From Actinernus sp. WN-2022 (Eukaryota > Cnidaria > Anthozoa > Actiniaria > Actinernidae): 64,000 nucleotides of DNA. A program made the translations under genes and the position numbers. Location of the stretch: assembly GCA_030867875.1 (NCBI GenBank), contig JAOWCC010001634.1, forward strand, positions 37,901,867 to 37,965,866, in the 5' to 3' direction. Of this stretch, positions 53,653 through 64,000 are shown in pieces; within the stretch, counting starts at the first letter, position 1, and each line of letters begins with the position of its first letter. The notes beneath the pieces were generated by a model. The model was not told the origin of the DNA. It did not search any database and was given only the letters and a program-made list of their open reading frames with translations.

Positions 53653-54900
53653 TAAGAAGAATTTGATTCATATTTCATGTATTATAAAGGGTAAGCTACT
53701 AAAATTTGGCAGTGTTAACATAACAGTTTTATTTTTACCAGACAGTAATTTATTATTCACAAAGCCATAAAGTACTAGGTTTTATGTGCTACATGTACTT
53801 CAAAAACTCATGAATAATTAATGAGCATTTTGTCCAATCCGATGAAGCAAATCAGTCACGTGCATGCTCGGCCTTTATACCTGATAAAATCTCATCATTC
53901 TAAAAGGCCCGCGGAGGGATTTGAATTCTGTCCCAGAGGGAAACGGGGTTAATGATTGAGACAATGGAATTTCTATTGATGTTTCAGCTTTCTCACTGAA
54001 TTGCTAATTAGGATGAACGTTTTATATAAAGAATATTAATGAACATGAAATTTTATATAAAGTTTCATCCTAATTAAGAATTCACTGATAAAGACCCAAA
54101 GATAGCAAAAAGTACACGAAACATAATGTACCTACTGTAGATAATAATTTTTGCACTAAATTTACTAATATCAGCAGACTACCAAGATACACAGATAATA
54201 TTTTTAAAATGAAGTTATCCAACTACCATTACTTGTTTACCGAGCCACTGTTTAGTTCCAATTATTAAACCAAACTCAAAGCCGTAAAATCATAAAAACG
54301 TGCATTAAACTTACATATTTTGTGCCGCAGTCAAAAATTTAGAGTCTGCCGTCATGTCAGTCACGTCGCTTTCCAAGTCTTGAACTTTATCGAGGTAAAC
54401 CACGACACCAAATCCTTCAAGTGCAGATTCTTCTTGCATTGCGAAATGCCGCTTCAAACATAGTATGGTAATTTCTTCATATCATTCCCTTGAGATGTTC
54501 GTAATTGCAGGCGGTGATTACTCGAATATTTTGCATGGCGTTGTGAATACAAAGGTTCAATGGTTCATTAAGTAACCATTCCCTTGAGATGTGCGTCTTT
54601 CTTTCATTGCATTCTTAAAGCGTTTTTGAAGCCGTTTAAAACACTCACAGCACGTGTTTTATCAAGTTTAAAATCCAAAGGCTCTCTTAAAGTTACTGAC
54701 TATTTTGACTGTAAGTCTAGTAATGTTAAAATATTGCGTTCGACGAAGGAGAACGCATACTAATTTTGCAGTGAACTCCCTGTGGTCATGTGTGGGCTAC
54801 CTGTGCTTTGCCAGGCGAAAGAAATCGAGATTCGTGTATGTCTGTCATCATGTCTGTTATTAACTTTGTACTTTTTAGAATAAATTATATCGGCCGGGGA
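53653..54900. other. UQCC6 intron, no gene
   Basis: A short inverted pair TTTATATAAAG...AATTAGGATGAA around 54000-54080 and otherwise nothing assigned. No UQCC6 second exon recognised. Confidence 0.45.
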
Positions 54901-54917
54901 ACTGGTAAATACCCCAG

Positions 54918-55450
54918 GTTGAGGATCTTGGAAAGATCTTACAAGAACTTGCCAAGATCTTACTAAGATCCTGGAAAGATCTTGGTAAGATCTTATCACA
55001 AAACTTGCAAGAACTTGCAAAGATCTTTCAAGATCCTGTAAGATCTTACAAGATCTTTCTAGAAATCTTGGCAAGATCCTACATGATTTTATAGGATCTT
55101 AGCTAGATCCTATAAGATCTTGCCAAGATCTTATGCAATCCTGCCAAATCTTATAGGATCTTGCGAAGATCTTACATATTCCTGCCAAATCTTGTAGGAC
55201 CTTGCCAAGATCTTACATTATCCTGCCAAATCTTGTAGGATCTTGCCAAGATCTTACATTATCCTGCCAAGATCTTACATTATCCTGCCAAGATCTTACA
55301 TTATCCTGCCAAATCTTGTAGGATCTTGCCAAGATCTTACATTATCCTGCCAAATCTTGTAGGATCTTGCCAAGATCTTACATTATCCTGCCAAATCTTG
55401 TAGGATCTTGCCAAGACCTTACATTATCCTGCCAAATCTTAAGATCCCAC
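54918..55450. repeat. AGATCT array, left, ~42-bp unit
   Basis: Unit made of CCAAGATCTTACATTATCC and TGCCAAATCTTGTAGGATC, about seven tandem copies in the right half, more irregular at the left. Confidence 0.93.
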
Positions 55451-55879
55451 AAGATATATCGTATTAACATCAGACATGCCTAATAATAAAGTATTGTAAA
55501 GAATGATAAATTTCATAAAGAGAAAAATGTCAGAACAGATTCATTATGATAACAGTTTATTTTAAAGTATTACTATAAAAATAATGGATAAAATTACATT
55601 TGATTATTTTACTCATTTACTTACTCATATAGATTGGATTTAAGCAGTCACATACATTGTCCTTAATTCTTGTAAAAAAATATTTTCACAATAAACTATC
55701 AAGAGACATTTATGGAAATTTTAACTTATCGATTTCAAGAATTCACCATTTAGCCCCAAGGGTGATCATGCACAGGGAAGCAGCATAACATAAGATATTA
55801 TACATGTATAAACATACAGTGTATTTGGAGTTGATCAAAATTTATCCAAATGTATAGAGAATTTGGATGACTTGTGGGG

Positions 55880-57850
55880 CTGAAAGGGTTAAAAACTTTG
55901 GTCCTGCATCTTTCATTCAAACCTGTAAAAAAAAACAATTTTAAAACCAAAATAAGAATTGCAATTTTAGACAAGTACTGTACTGTATAAGCTAGGTCTT
56001 GTGCAGTTTGCCAACCAGAAACTGGAGAGGGACAAATATTTTTCTACATCCCAATTCCGTTTCTACCAAAATGACTTCGGTTTTGTGGCTGATTGTGTAA
56101 TCAGGGTATCGATAATTTACATAATTTTTACAATGATAAAATTCGAAAGAGGATTACAGAGCTCCACACTACAGTTTAATACCCCATCACCAGTGGAAAG
56201 TAGAATTTTCATGTGGAAAGTAAAGTTTGGTTTGGACACAGGCCACCCAAGTTCTGACTGTATAACAAGGTTTGTATGGGAGTTCTTCCGATAACTCAGA
56301 ATAATAACATAAATTTAGTTACAGATCTTCTGTAATACAAGGTAAATAACTTACTTGAAGTTGTTTTGTCGTCCTGTGTGTGTTTCAGGTCGCTAGAACG
56401 GTGTTTTATGGAATTCTTGAGTCATATTCTTCACCCCTCTAACCAGAGGGGAAGGCTGAACACTCGATCCAACGACGGCCTTCGCTCGAGGATGAATTTT
56501 CCACAAAATATCAATCACATCGGCGTTTACTCGGACGCGGTAGAATCCACGGACATCAATTACCCCTCAGAAGTCCCCAGGCTAATGGGTGCTGTCCAGT
56601 GGTCTCGTTGGAGGGGAGGGAGAGATTAGAAAGTGTCAAATGAATTTGATATGTCCCTCTCAGGGAAAGAAATAATTTGTAACGGCCTGGTTACCCAAAC
56701 GCCTGGTTACCAAAACGCATTGTCAAGAAGGACCATTCAATGGACGTTACGATCTGTCAGCCGTTGGAAGCTGCACGAATTGCTTCAAAAATCGTTCAAA
56801 TCTAACGGGTTTGGAAAGGAGTTATCAAGCCTGGGGACTTCTGAGGGGTAATTGATGTTCGTGGATTCTACCGCGGCTGAGTAAACGCCGATGGGATTGA
56901 TATTTTGTGGAAAATTCGTCCTCGAGCGAAGGCCGTCGTTGGATCGAGTGTTCAGCCTTCCCCTCTGGTTAGAGGGGTGAAGAATATGACTCAAGAATTC
57001 CATAAAACACCATTCTAGCGACCTGAAACACACATAGGACGACAAAACAACTTCAAGTAAGTCTTCTTCCTTTATTTACCTTGTATTACAGAAGATCTGT
57101 AACTAAATTTATGTTATTATTCTGAGTTATCGGAAGAACTCCCATACAAACCTTGTTATACAGTCAGAACTTGGGCGGCCTGTGGTTTGGAAGTATATTT
57201 TTAATATATCTTCTATATTTACTCAGTTTACCTTTCCACGTGTACAATGGCAACAAGTCTTAAAAGTTAGTGTCGAGCTCTGGATTAACAAGACCCAGGA
57301 CAAGATCATGTGAGCTTTGTTTGATCTATTGCCTTCTTGGGAGGGAAAGCAAATCATTGCAAGTATTTGACCGGTTTCATTTGACCACATTACACACACG
57401 AGCTTTCATAAATAGTTTCTTCAAATATATCTTGGAATATATTCAAGTACATGCACTGATCACAGGACTCCAACTACACTAATTAGGCTGTATTATTAGG
57501 AACTTTTAGTGGTGTTCCTTTTAGAGTGACGTGTGCAATATGAACAAATTAACGAATCGAACATTAACTTCGAATTTTCTGCTCACCTACATCACGGATA
57601 TCTTCAGGAATTCATCTCTTTCCAAAACTGAAACTGCCTCTCACTTGGAGCAGTTATTATTATCTTTCATCTGATGAATATTGGCATTGAAATGCTGTTG
57701 AAATGACCTTCTAAGCGGGCTGTTAAAACTCCAAGCACGCACAACGAACCAAACTCCAAAGATGGCGCCTATATAATTTGAAAAGTGCAAGTGCTACCAT
57801 ATATGGACAGACTTGGTTCTAGGCCACTCGGTTAAAGCACAGGCAGCCCA
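55880..57850. other. Conserved spliced module, copy 3 (in the AGATCT element)
   Basis: Minus strand donor GTGAGCA (57586) with the upstream exon containing GATGAATTCCTGAAGAT and AAAGATAATAATAAC, and minus acceptor TTTTTTTACAG (55923). CACTCGGTTAAAG at 57825 matches copy 1 upstream of its ATG. The plus exon is not recognisable here. The intron holds the foldback 56237-57183. Confidence 0.52.
56237..57183. mobile_element. hAT-like foldback element, 8-bp duplication
   Basis: Arms of about 350 bp (CACAGGCCACCCAAGTTCTG at 56237, complement ending GGCGGCCTGT). GGTTTGGA flanks both ends (56229-56236, 57184-57191). An 8-bp target is typical of hAT; no transposase is present. Confidence 0.8.
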
Positions 57851-58109
57851 AACTAAAACAATTGTAAAATTGCCTCAAACCCGAAATAAACACATCAGTG
57901 ATGAACAGGAACAACTTCTCAACACACATGTAAGATTGTATGACTTTATTTACCATTTTAGTGCAGTGTGGACCTTGTGTCTTCCATGTTATTTGAATTT
58001 CTCAACAAAAGCACACATTTTTAAAGGGCTGGATGACAATATTTTGCTTAATTAAACAATGGGAAAAGTGTGAGGCTAATGGTAGGTGTGGATCTTGTTA
58101 GATTTTAAC

Positions 58110-58500
58110 ATAATCGCATCAAGATATCAGTAAGATCATTTAAGATCTTAATAACATCTTACAAAAAAGGTTTCAAGATATCGTAAGATCTTGATAAGAT
58201 CTTGGTACATGTAAGATCTTACAAAACATGATTTCAAGATCTTATACAATCTTTCCAAGATCTTGTTAGATCTTGATAATTAAGATCTTACAAGAAAATA
58301 TTTCAAGATCTTTAGAGGATCTTTCCAAGATCCTGTAAGATCTTGATAAGATCTTGCTAAGATCTTACAAAACATGATTTCAAGAACTCGTAAGATTGTT
58401 TATAACATCTTTCCAAGATCTTGATAAGATCTTACAATAAAATATTTCAAGATCTTGTAAGATCTTTAGAGGATCTTTCCAAGATCTTGTAAGAAGCTAA
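58110..58500. repeat. AGATCT array, right
   Basis: TTTCAAGATCTTGTAAGATC and TTGATAAGATCTTGC-type repeats. Confidence 0.92.
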
Positions 58501-58543
58501 TAAAGTTTATTTATGTATGTACATGTATCACTATATGTAAGGG

Positions 58544-58676
58544 TTATTGGCCTGGAGCGAGGAGGTGTGGGATTTATTTGCAGAGGGTTCCGCACGAGGG
58601 CGCAGCCTGAAGACAGAACCTGAGGTGAATAAATCCCATACCCCTGAGCGGAAGGCCAATCAAATGCTTATTTGCA
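58544..58676. repeat. Foldback MITE
   Basis: TTATTGGCCTGGAGCGAGG and GTGGGATTTATTTGC on the left pair with GAATAAATCCCATACC and GAGCGGAAGGCCAATCAAA on the right. Confidence 0.75.
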
Positions 58677-59114
58677 CAATGGCGAGGTTTTCTCGTGGTA
58701 CGCAATTATAACAATATCTCTATTCATTAATTATTAGGATCATTGTTTGCCTAGTGCATAGTTGCATAAAATCACTGTTCATAAGGCTTTGTATTGTTTT
58801 TTTTTGTTTCAATTCTTTCAACCAACGTGGTACGTACTGTAGCTTGTACTAGAAACCAATAGAGTGAGGGTTCGAGTTCGATTCCGTGTTGTAAGTAAAC
58901 AGATTCTGGTTTTTTCCATCTTCTCTTTCAAGTTCTCTGTAGATATAAAAAGTAAGTCAGTAGTTCTAAGTTACTAGGATTTGATTTCATTCTGTTTACC
59001 ACTTAAAAGTGAACGGAAAACCTCAATAGCCTTATAGGACATAAAGCCCCTTCTATAGAGGTTTCAGAGGGACTACGATTTATCGTCCTTATCCAAGAAG
59101 ACGTGAAGGTCTAA

Positions 59115-59340
59115 GGGGCCGACCATTTGACTTTTGAGGGGGGGGGGGGGGGGTGTTCTTGTCTGTGCTCGATTTTTTTTTTTCAGCAGTGTTGTTGGAC
59201 GAATTTTTTTTTTGCGAAAAAAGCGGAGCCAGAACAAAGCTTTCCGCTTGCAGGATATTTTTTTTCGACACCGTTGGCTTGCAGGATATTTTTTTTTCAA
59301 AAACACCCACCCCCCCTCAAAAGTCAAATAGTCGGCTCCT
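59115..59340. repeat. Palindrome-ended MITE with G/T homopolymers
   Basis: GGGGCCGACCATTTGACTTT and its imperfect complement AAAAGTCAAATAGTCGGCTC; C/G and A/T runs inside make short ORFs on every frame, none real. Confidence 0.78.
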
Positions 59341-59454
59341 AACTATTTGCATTTCGATCACAAAGGCAGCACCGTCTACTCAGTTATTTTAAGACCCTGA
59401 TTACATTTGTAAGTCATGTATTCGGGTATTCAGATTGTAGTGTGAGGGGAGCCG

Positions 59455-59650
59455 GGGTGGCGCAGTGGTTAATTAATAAGCGCTTCGCCTCTCACCCCTG
59501 TGGCCCAGGTTCGATTCCCGATCTCCATGTGAGTTGAGTTTTTGTTGGTATCTCGCCATAATTGCTCTGAGGGTTTTTCTCCGGTTTCCTCCCTCCACCA
59601 AAACGAACACGCTAATTATTCCAATTCGATCTGTGGATTAGCCAGGTCTC
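59455..59650 (+). mobile_element. tRNA-derived SINE, full-length
   Basis: GAGCCGGGGTGGCGCAGTGG (A box region), B box GGTTCGATTCCC at 59508-59519, then the conserved body TGCTCTGAGGGTTTTTCTCC, TCCTCCCTCCACCAAAACG and CCAATTCGATCTGTGGATTA. Same family as the split copy at 2052-2850. Confidence 0.8.
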
Positions 59651-61620
59651 ACACTGCGGTAAAACGTCACGCGCATGCGCTTTGATGAGCCGGTCGTCTT
59701 AGTCTGGGGCTATCTCCCCAGTTTCCCGCCGAAACTAAGGCAATCACCCCTGTTTCTAATTTTAAGCACATACGCGCATTTACGTTAAATGTTTTTTTCG
59801 CGAAAAACAAGAAAACTACTTAAAAGCTATAAGCCTAAGACTTTCACAGGTTGAAGGTTTGTAAATTTGTAATTCACTGTGAGTTTACTAAGTTATAAAA
59901 TTATTTACTCGAAAACTCGTATTTTAGCTCCAGAGCCTTCGTTCTTTCGGCCAGCGGAGCACAACGTTTTGCCGCAGTGGTGATCAGCCCCTATACACCT
60001 ATTCTAAAATGGCAAATCTTGTTTGAGTAGTACTGTATAGATAGCAGTAAATAATAGTTGAATGCTACCACGTTAAAGAGTATGCCAAGATTAGCAATAC
60101 TCTGAATGTTAGGGGTGATAGCATAAAATGGTACTATAAAGTTATGGCGATTTCAATATATAGAGTTTTTTATGAGTTTGAGCCAGTGTTTTATACCTAC
60201 TAGCCTCGTTTTCGTGATTTACACTGTATTTAAATGTCAATAACTTTGCAACAATGAAAGACCAAACTCTCAAACTGCTCAGTATTACTTACTTTTACAT
60301 GCTTTAATAAAGACGGCATTCACTTCGCCTAATATCCTAAGTTTTTTGGCATTATGCAAATAAGAGCAGCCATATTGGAATAAGGTGTATGCATATGGTT
60401 AGATTCTGACTATGACCGATCATTTCGTAAAATTGTTCGATAGATTTTCAACACTGCAAGACACTGATCCGATTGCTTTCTGTTTCCTTCTGTTCAATGT
60501 TTTCGTGAAAAGTGCTGCATTTCTGTCCTTACTCTCCTGTATGTATCTACATATAGTAGAAAATGCCAACAAAATCTCTCCATACTTGGTTTTTCCAACA
60601 CAAAATATGTACAAATGTATCTATTATTTTATTATACTTCGATCGTTTACATTACTGGTAATATATCTTATTATATAATTCTGCCTAGAACGCACAAAAT
60701 ATGCACAAGAACGCACCAATTCGGGTAGTTAAAATGGCTTCCCGCTACCATGCGATCTCGTTCCCAGAGCCCGCGCGTTTTTCGGCCAGCGGTGACCAAA
60801 CGCCTCGAGTAGCTACTTCGTGTAACGTACACAAAGAGTATTGGGGGAGGTCACTAAACGACAAATATATAAATTATAACTATAATAAATATAAATAATG
60901 CTTCTTTAATGCTCCTGTGGACTAATGCACTAGTCAATTGAAACACCGGCCCCCCGACCCCCGGGACATAGCGGGGAATGTAACATTTATACAGTGTTAC
61001 ATTTTTGACCTTTTCCCCGCCCATCGGGGGAAAGTTGGCTGTTACAATACCCGCCCCTATGGCCCCGACATGTGAGTAGTATAGAGGGTGAGGGTACCGG
61101 ACCATTTTCCATCATATGGTTTCTGATCTCATACCCCCACCCTATTATTTATCGATCGTATTTTTTATTCTTCTCAAGGTCAAGGTCAAGGTCGAATTCT
61201 CCATAACCGGTTTAACCAGTTCAATCTTTGGATGTCAAATTCTTGGAAATCTCCATAACTGGTTTCAATCTTTGGATGTCTAAAGGCTTGATCTATAGTG
61301 ATGTGTACGTATATTTTCGAAATGTGTTTGAACCAGCCGATTGATGGTTCTTCTCTTCGTTCTTCTCATACTATAGTATTCAACTTTTCATAGTTGCATT
61401 CTAGGCTATCCATTCTAATGGCTTCATTGCCTTGCCTGCTATCCGCTATTGCCATATATTGGCTTCTGCGAGTTTCTTCTATAGTATTTTCCTTTCTTTC
61501 TATTTCATAGTGCGTTCGAGGTATCCTGCATCTTCTCTATGTAATGGATGCTGGTGCGTGGTGAGAGTAGAGAGCGATGAATGGAGGAAGGATGGAGATC
61601 GATTTTAGTTGAAGTGTAAG
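59651..61620. other. No host gene recognised
   Basis: Short ORFs only. 59930-59960 and 60765-60790 share CTTTCGGCCAGCGG-type motifs also found near 4450. 60940-61100 is GC-rich with inverted CCCCGG/CCGGGG patches, and AAGGTC repeats lie at 61178-61194. This could include the end of the element that carries the polymerase, but no border is proven. Confidence 0.4.
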
Positions 61621-61621
61621 T

Positions 61622-64000
61622 TTATTGTATTTTATAGTGTCCATATGCGAAACTCTCGATTCCATCTTCCAGTATGTATCTTTTATCGTCGTAGCATGAT
61701 AGACTCGTCTTATTGATTTCGTAGCTTGCCAATTGATGATTCACACTCCGAATCGTCTTCATCGTATGCGACATCTTAGTCCTATTTAGCAATGTATCTC
61801 TATAATTGATATGTTTGATTTGTTTATTGATGGTATTCTTCTTAATGCCCTTTGCCGTTTTCGAATTCGAATTGTCGTCTTTCATATAGCTGTACATCTT
61901 TGATCTCAATCCTACGAATTCGGTTATGTGTTTGAAGCCATTAGCACATTCGTTCTTGAACTTACCGATTACTTTCTTGTTGTTCTTATCGTAGAATGGA
62001 CAATCGACTGGATAGTCGCTGTTGTCGAATCTATCTTTGTCGATCTGGAAATCTCTATATACGTTCTTGGTTTCGATCTGATACATTAGGCTGTCTGTAT
62101 CTGTGAACAGTAGTTGAGGATTTGCGTATTTCTTCTTAATGTAATTGTAGTGGAAGTCGTACATTAACGTTTTGGATAGGTCTAGTATGCACATTCCAAC
62201 ATATATCGGTTTATCCAATGTTATCGTATTCTTGATTTGGTGGACAGCTACTAGGTCTTCATTGAAGATCTTACTGCTCACATATGTTGGTTTGCTAGCT
62301 AGTTCCAATAGCTTCTTCTTGTCGGTTATTAGTTTTACGTTGCATCGTTTGCGAATATTTTCCATGGTCTTACCGAATATACTGTTATTTTGAAGTTTAT
62401 AGTAGTCTTTTTCGAATTGATTCTTAGCTATGGTTCTCTTCTGAGTGTTGAAATCGATATATTCTCTTAGCCATGGACTTTGGTTAAACTCTAAAACTCG
62501 ATGGACTTTTTTAATTTTCATTCCTAGGCTGGTGTATAATCGTAGATTTCTATAATGAAGCACGTATTTAGTCTTGTCGTTTAGATTCGGAACGAGCTTG
62601 CGCGTAGTACCAATTGACATATTGTGCTTCTTTTGGATGTCTTTGCAATAGTCTGATAGCATGTCGTTATCTATGCACATCTTTTCTACTGCTAATGGAT
62701 AGTCGTTATGATCGTCATGTATAGATTTAGGGTATTCTAAATCAACCTCAATTATGAGTCCTTTTTTGCTATGCTCATCATACTTAGCTAGATTTGTATT
62801 TTCGATCTCTTTTATGGTTAGCCATCGGAATCCACCAGTAGGTAGGTATTCGCTCATGGCGTAGCCGTAGAGGTTATTAGCATCGAGGTAGATTATATGG
62901 CTATTTGGAGCGTCTTTATCGTAATCTTTTAGGTATTCGTGATTTGCTTTAGCGTATCTATGGGCTATGTAACTAGTGCCACCTCTCATGCCCTTCTCAA
63001 TAAACTGGTAGATATCTATGTCAGTGATCAACTCTAATTCGACTTTAGTCATTTTGAGCATCGCATCAAAACTTAAACCAGGAGTCGTAAAATAATGACA
63101 TGGGTCGAGGCCGTAATTCGAAATCGACATAGATCTGAAATTTTCGAAGACGTCTGTCAAGAGAAGTACGTCGATTGTTAGGTAAAGGTCATGGTAATCA
63201 CCCATAGAAGTCATTTCGAAGGTATCGTATACTTTTAATGCATGCTCGTAGTCAGCATTCGATATGTGCTCATCATTGATGATGCTATAGAAGTCTTCTT
63301 TCTTAGGAAGGCATTCGTAGTCGAATTTTTCGAAGTCATCCATGAAGTCGTATGGATAGACTCCTTTCCTTTTTGCTAATTCGAATTGCTCGTCGTTTGC
63401 GAAGTCTTTCTTGGTGTATATGAATTTGTCTTCTGGAAGATTAGTTGCTAATGTGCTAAGTGATTGACCCATAAATTGGAAACTGTCAAGAAATGTGAGG
63501 TTATTGCCTATCATGAATGCCATGTACTTCTCCATATTATTAGGGATTACGTTGAGCTTATGGTATTTTGTATTACCATTCTTGTCTATGTATGGATGAT
63601 TCTTGATGACTTTGCCGATCTGTTGCATAATTAGATGAGAGTCATATCCTCGAAGATTGTGAAAGAAGACTGGGATCTTAATTTCTTCAGCTTTTATGTC
63701 GAAGTTGAGATTGCATATCTGATGAGCTGATCCTCTGTATTTTCCAGTGATATGGCAGTGATCTCGAACTCTGATGTCATTTACTAGGTATTCGATATCG
63801 CATATATGGCATTTGGTAGCATCTTTGAAGTCTAGTTTGTCTTTCTTAGTCAGCACCATGTCTTTATTGAAATGGCTCTTTATCGTATCTTGACACCATT
63901 TTACTTCATTGAGCATTTCTTCGAGGAATTTGTATGCACTGTTCTCTCCTCGATACGTTTTCAATGGCTTGCTGTATCGATCATCATAACGGCAAACTAG
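61622..64000 (-). CDS. Protein-primed type B DNA polymerase of a Polinton/virus-like element, N-terminus off the edge
   Basis: Open frame of at least 790 residues, still open at 64000, stop at 61622-61624. In order: a zinc-binding recombination endonuclease VII-like module (CHIC ... RDHCH ... CNLNF), exonuclease motifs (VFFHNLRGYDSH; TIDVLLLTDVF), polymerase motif A (YLDANNLYGYAM), motif B region (LQNNSIFGKTMEN) and motif C (FTDTDSL). All catalytic aspartates look present and there are no internal stops, so it is recently active or selected. Such genes copy linear element or viral DNA from a terminal protein. Neighbouring Polinton genes (integrase, ATPase, capsid) are not in view. It lies in or beyond the UQCC6 gene. 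Confidence 0.9.
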   Translation of the reverse strand, partial: LVCRYDDRYSKPLKTYRGENSAYKFLEEMLNEVKWCQDTIKSHFNKDMVLTKKDKLDFKDATKCHICDIEYLVNDIRVRDHCHITGKYRGSAHQICNLNFDIKAEEIKIPVFFHNLRGYDSHLIMQQIGKVIKNHPYIDKNGNTKYHKLNVIPNNMEKYMAFMIGNNLTFLDSFQFMGQSLSTLATNLPEDKFIYTKKDFANDEQFELAKRKGVYPYDFMDDFEKFDYECLPKKEDFYSIINDEHISNADYEHALKVYDTFEMTSMGDYHDLYLTIDVLLLTDVFENFRSMSISNYGLDPCHYFTTPGLSFDAMLKMTKVELELITDIDIYQFIEKGMRGGTSYIAHRYAKANHEYLKDYDKDAPNSHIIYLDANNLYGYAMSEYLPTGGFRWLTIKEIENTNLAKYDEHSKKGLIIEVDLEYPKSIHDDHNDYPLAVEKMCIDNDMLSDYCKDIQKKHNMSIGTTRKLVPNLNDKTKYVLHYRNLRLYTSLGMKIKKVHRVLEFNQSPWLREYIDFNTQKRTIAKNQFEKDYYKLQNNSIFGKTMENIRKRCNVKLITDKKKLLELASKPTYVSSKIFNEDLVAVHQIKNTITLDKPIYVGMCILDLSKTLMYDFHYNYIKKKYANPQLLFTDTDSLMYQIETKNVYRDFQIDKDRFDNSDYPVDCPFYDKNNKKVIGKFKNECANGFKHITEFVGLRSKMYSYMKDDNSNSKTAKGIKKNTINKQIKHINYRDTLLNRTKMSHTMKTIRSVNHQLASYEINKTSLSCYDDKRYILEDGIESFAYGHYKIQ

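Larger units (their letters stand above)
54918..58500. mobile_element. Element bounded by AGATCT-rich arrays
   Basis: Arrays at 54918-55450 and 58110-58500. The left end CCCCAGGTTGAGGATCTTGG resembles the CCC termini of the other array elements; the matching right end is not visible, so the right border is probably lost. Contains module copy 3 and a hAT-like foldback. Confidence 0.5.

Noticed and set aside
56366..57045. Two similar ORFs containing SHILHPSNQRGRLN on opposite strands
   Set aside because: They are the two arms of one foldback element, not a gene pair.
59073..59392. Cluster of short ORFs in all frames
   Set aside because: Created by poly-G/poly-T homopolymers in a MITE.

Overview
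This is nuclear DNA from an animal, most likely a cnidarian (an anthozoan or coral-like genome). It is AT-rich, very repeat-dense, has long introns with GT-AG splicing, and carries many LINEs, foldback elements and a protein-primed DNA polymerase of the Polinton or virus-like type. The phylum is an inference from this mixture; no taxon-specific gene settles it.

Three host genes can be read. (1) TDG (thymine/uracil-DNA glycosylase) lies on the minus strand, with coding exons at 51730-51782, 41538-41718, 15424-15493, 12885-12996 and 6511-6597. Exon phases agree except for one short exon that I could not find, and the 3' exons appear to lie off the left edge. (2) SMIM4/UQCC5, a small mitochondrial complex III assembly factor, lies on the plus strand in two exons (51964-52093 and 53367-53470). 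(3) UQCC6/BRAWNIN, another complex III assembly microprotein, starts at 53544 in the same exon that ends SMIM4, only 73 bases after the SMIM4 stop. SMIM4 and UQCC6 therefore look like one dicistronic transcript, head-to-head with TDG across fewer than 200 bases. Human C12orf73 (UQCC6) and TDG are also divergent neighbours, so this arrangement may be ancient.

Almost everything else is transposable-element sequence inside the introns. TDG intron 1 (41719-51729) holds one LINE (minus) split by a second LINE (plus) that lost its reverse transcriptase core. TDG intron 2 (15494-41537) is a set of nested elements: a 23-kb element bounded by GGATCC-rich arrays (15925-38972, GT duplication) contains a MULE (19462-36048, with transposase exons at 34.1-35.1 kb). 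That MULE contains a 14.2-kb element bounded by GGAATTCC arrays (19730-33935, TG duplication), which in turn contains a 6-kb element bounded by ATATGGCCCATAT arrays (20094-26079, TGTA duplication) and a 4.9-kb foldback (27486-32361, TTAA). The last TDG intron visible holds a TA-flanked mariner-like element (6695-11929) full of further insertions. A fourth array pair, AGATCT-based, occupies 54.9-58.5 kb beyond UQCC6.

The array elements look like one class: inverted termini beginning CCC, palindromic-hexamer arrays just inside them, and a conserved central module with divergent splice signals found in three of them. A DNA polymerase B gene (61622 to the right edge, minus) is the only long intact element ORF.
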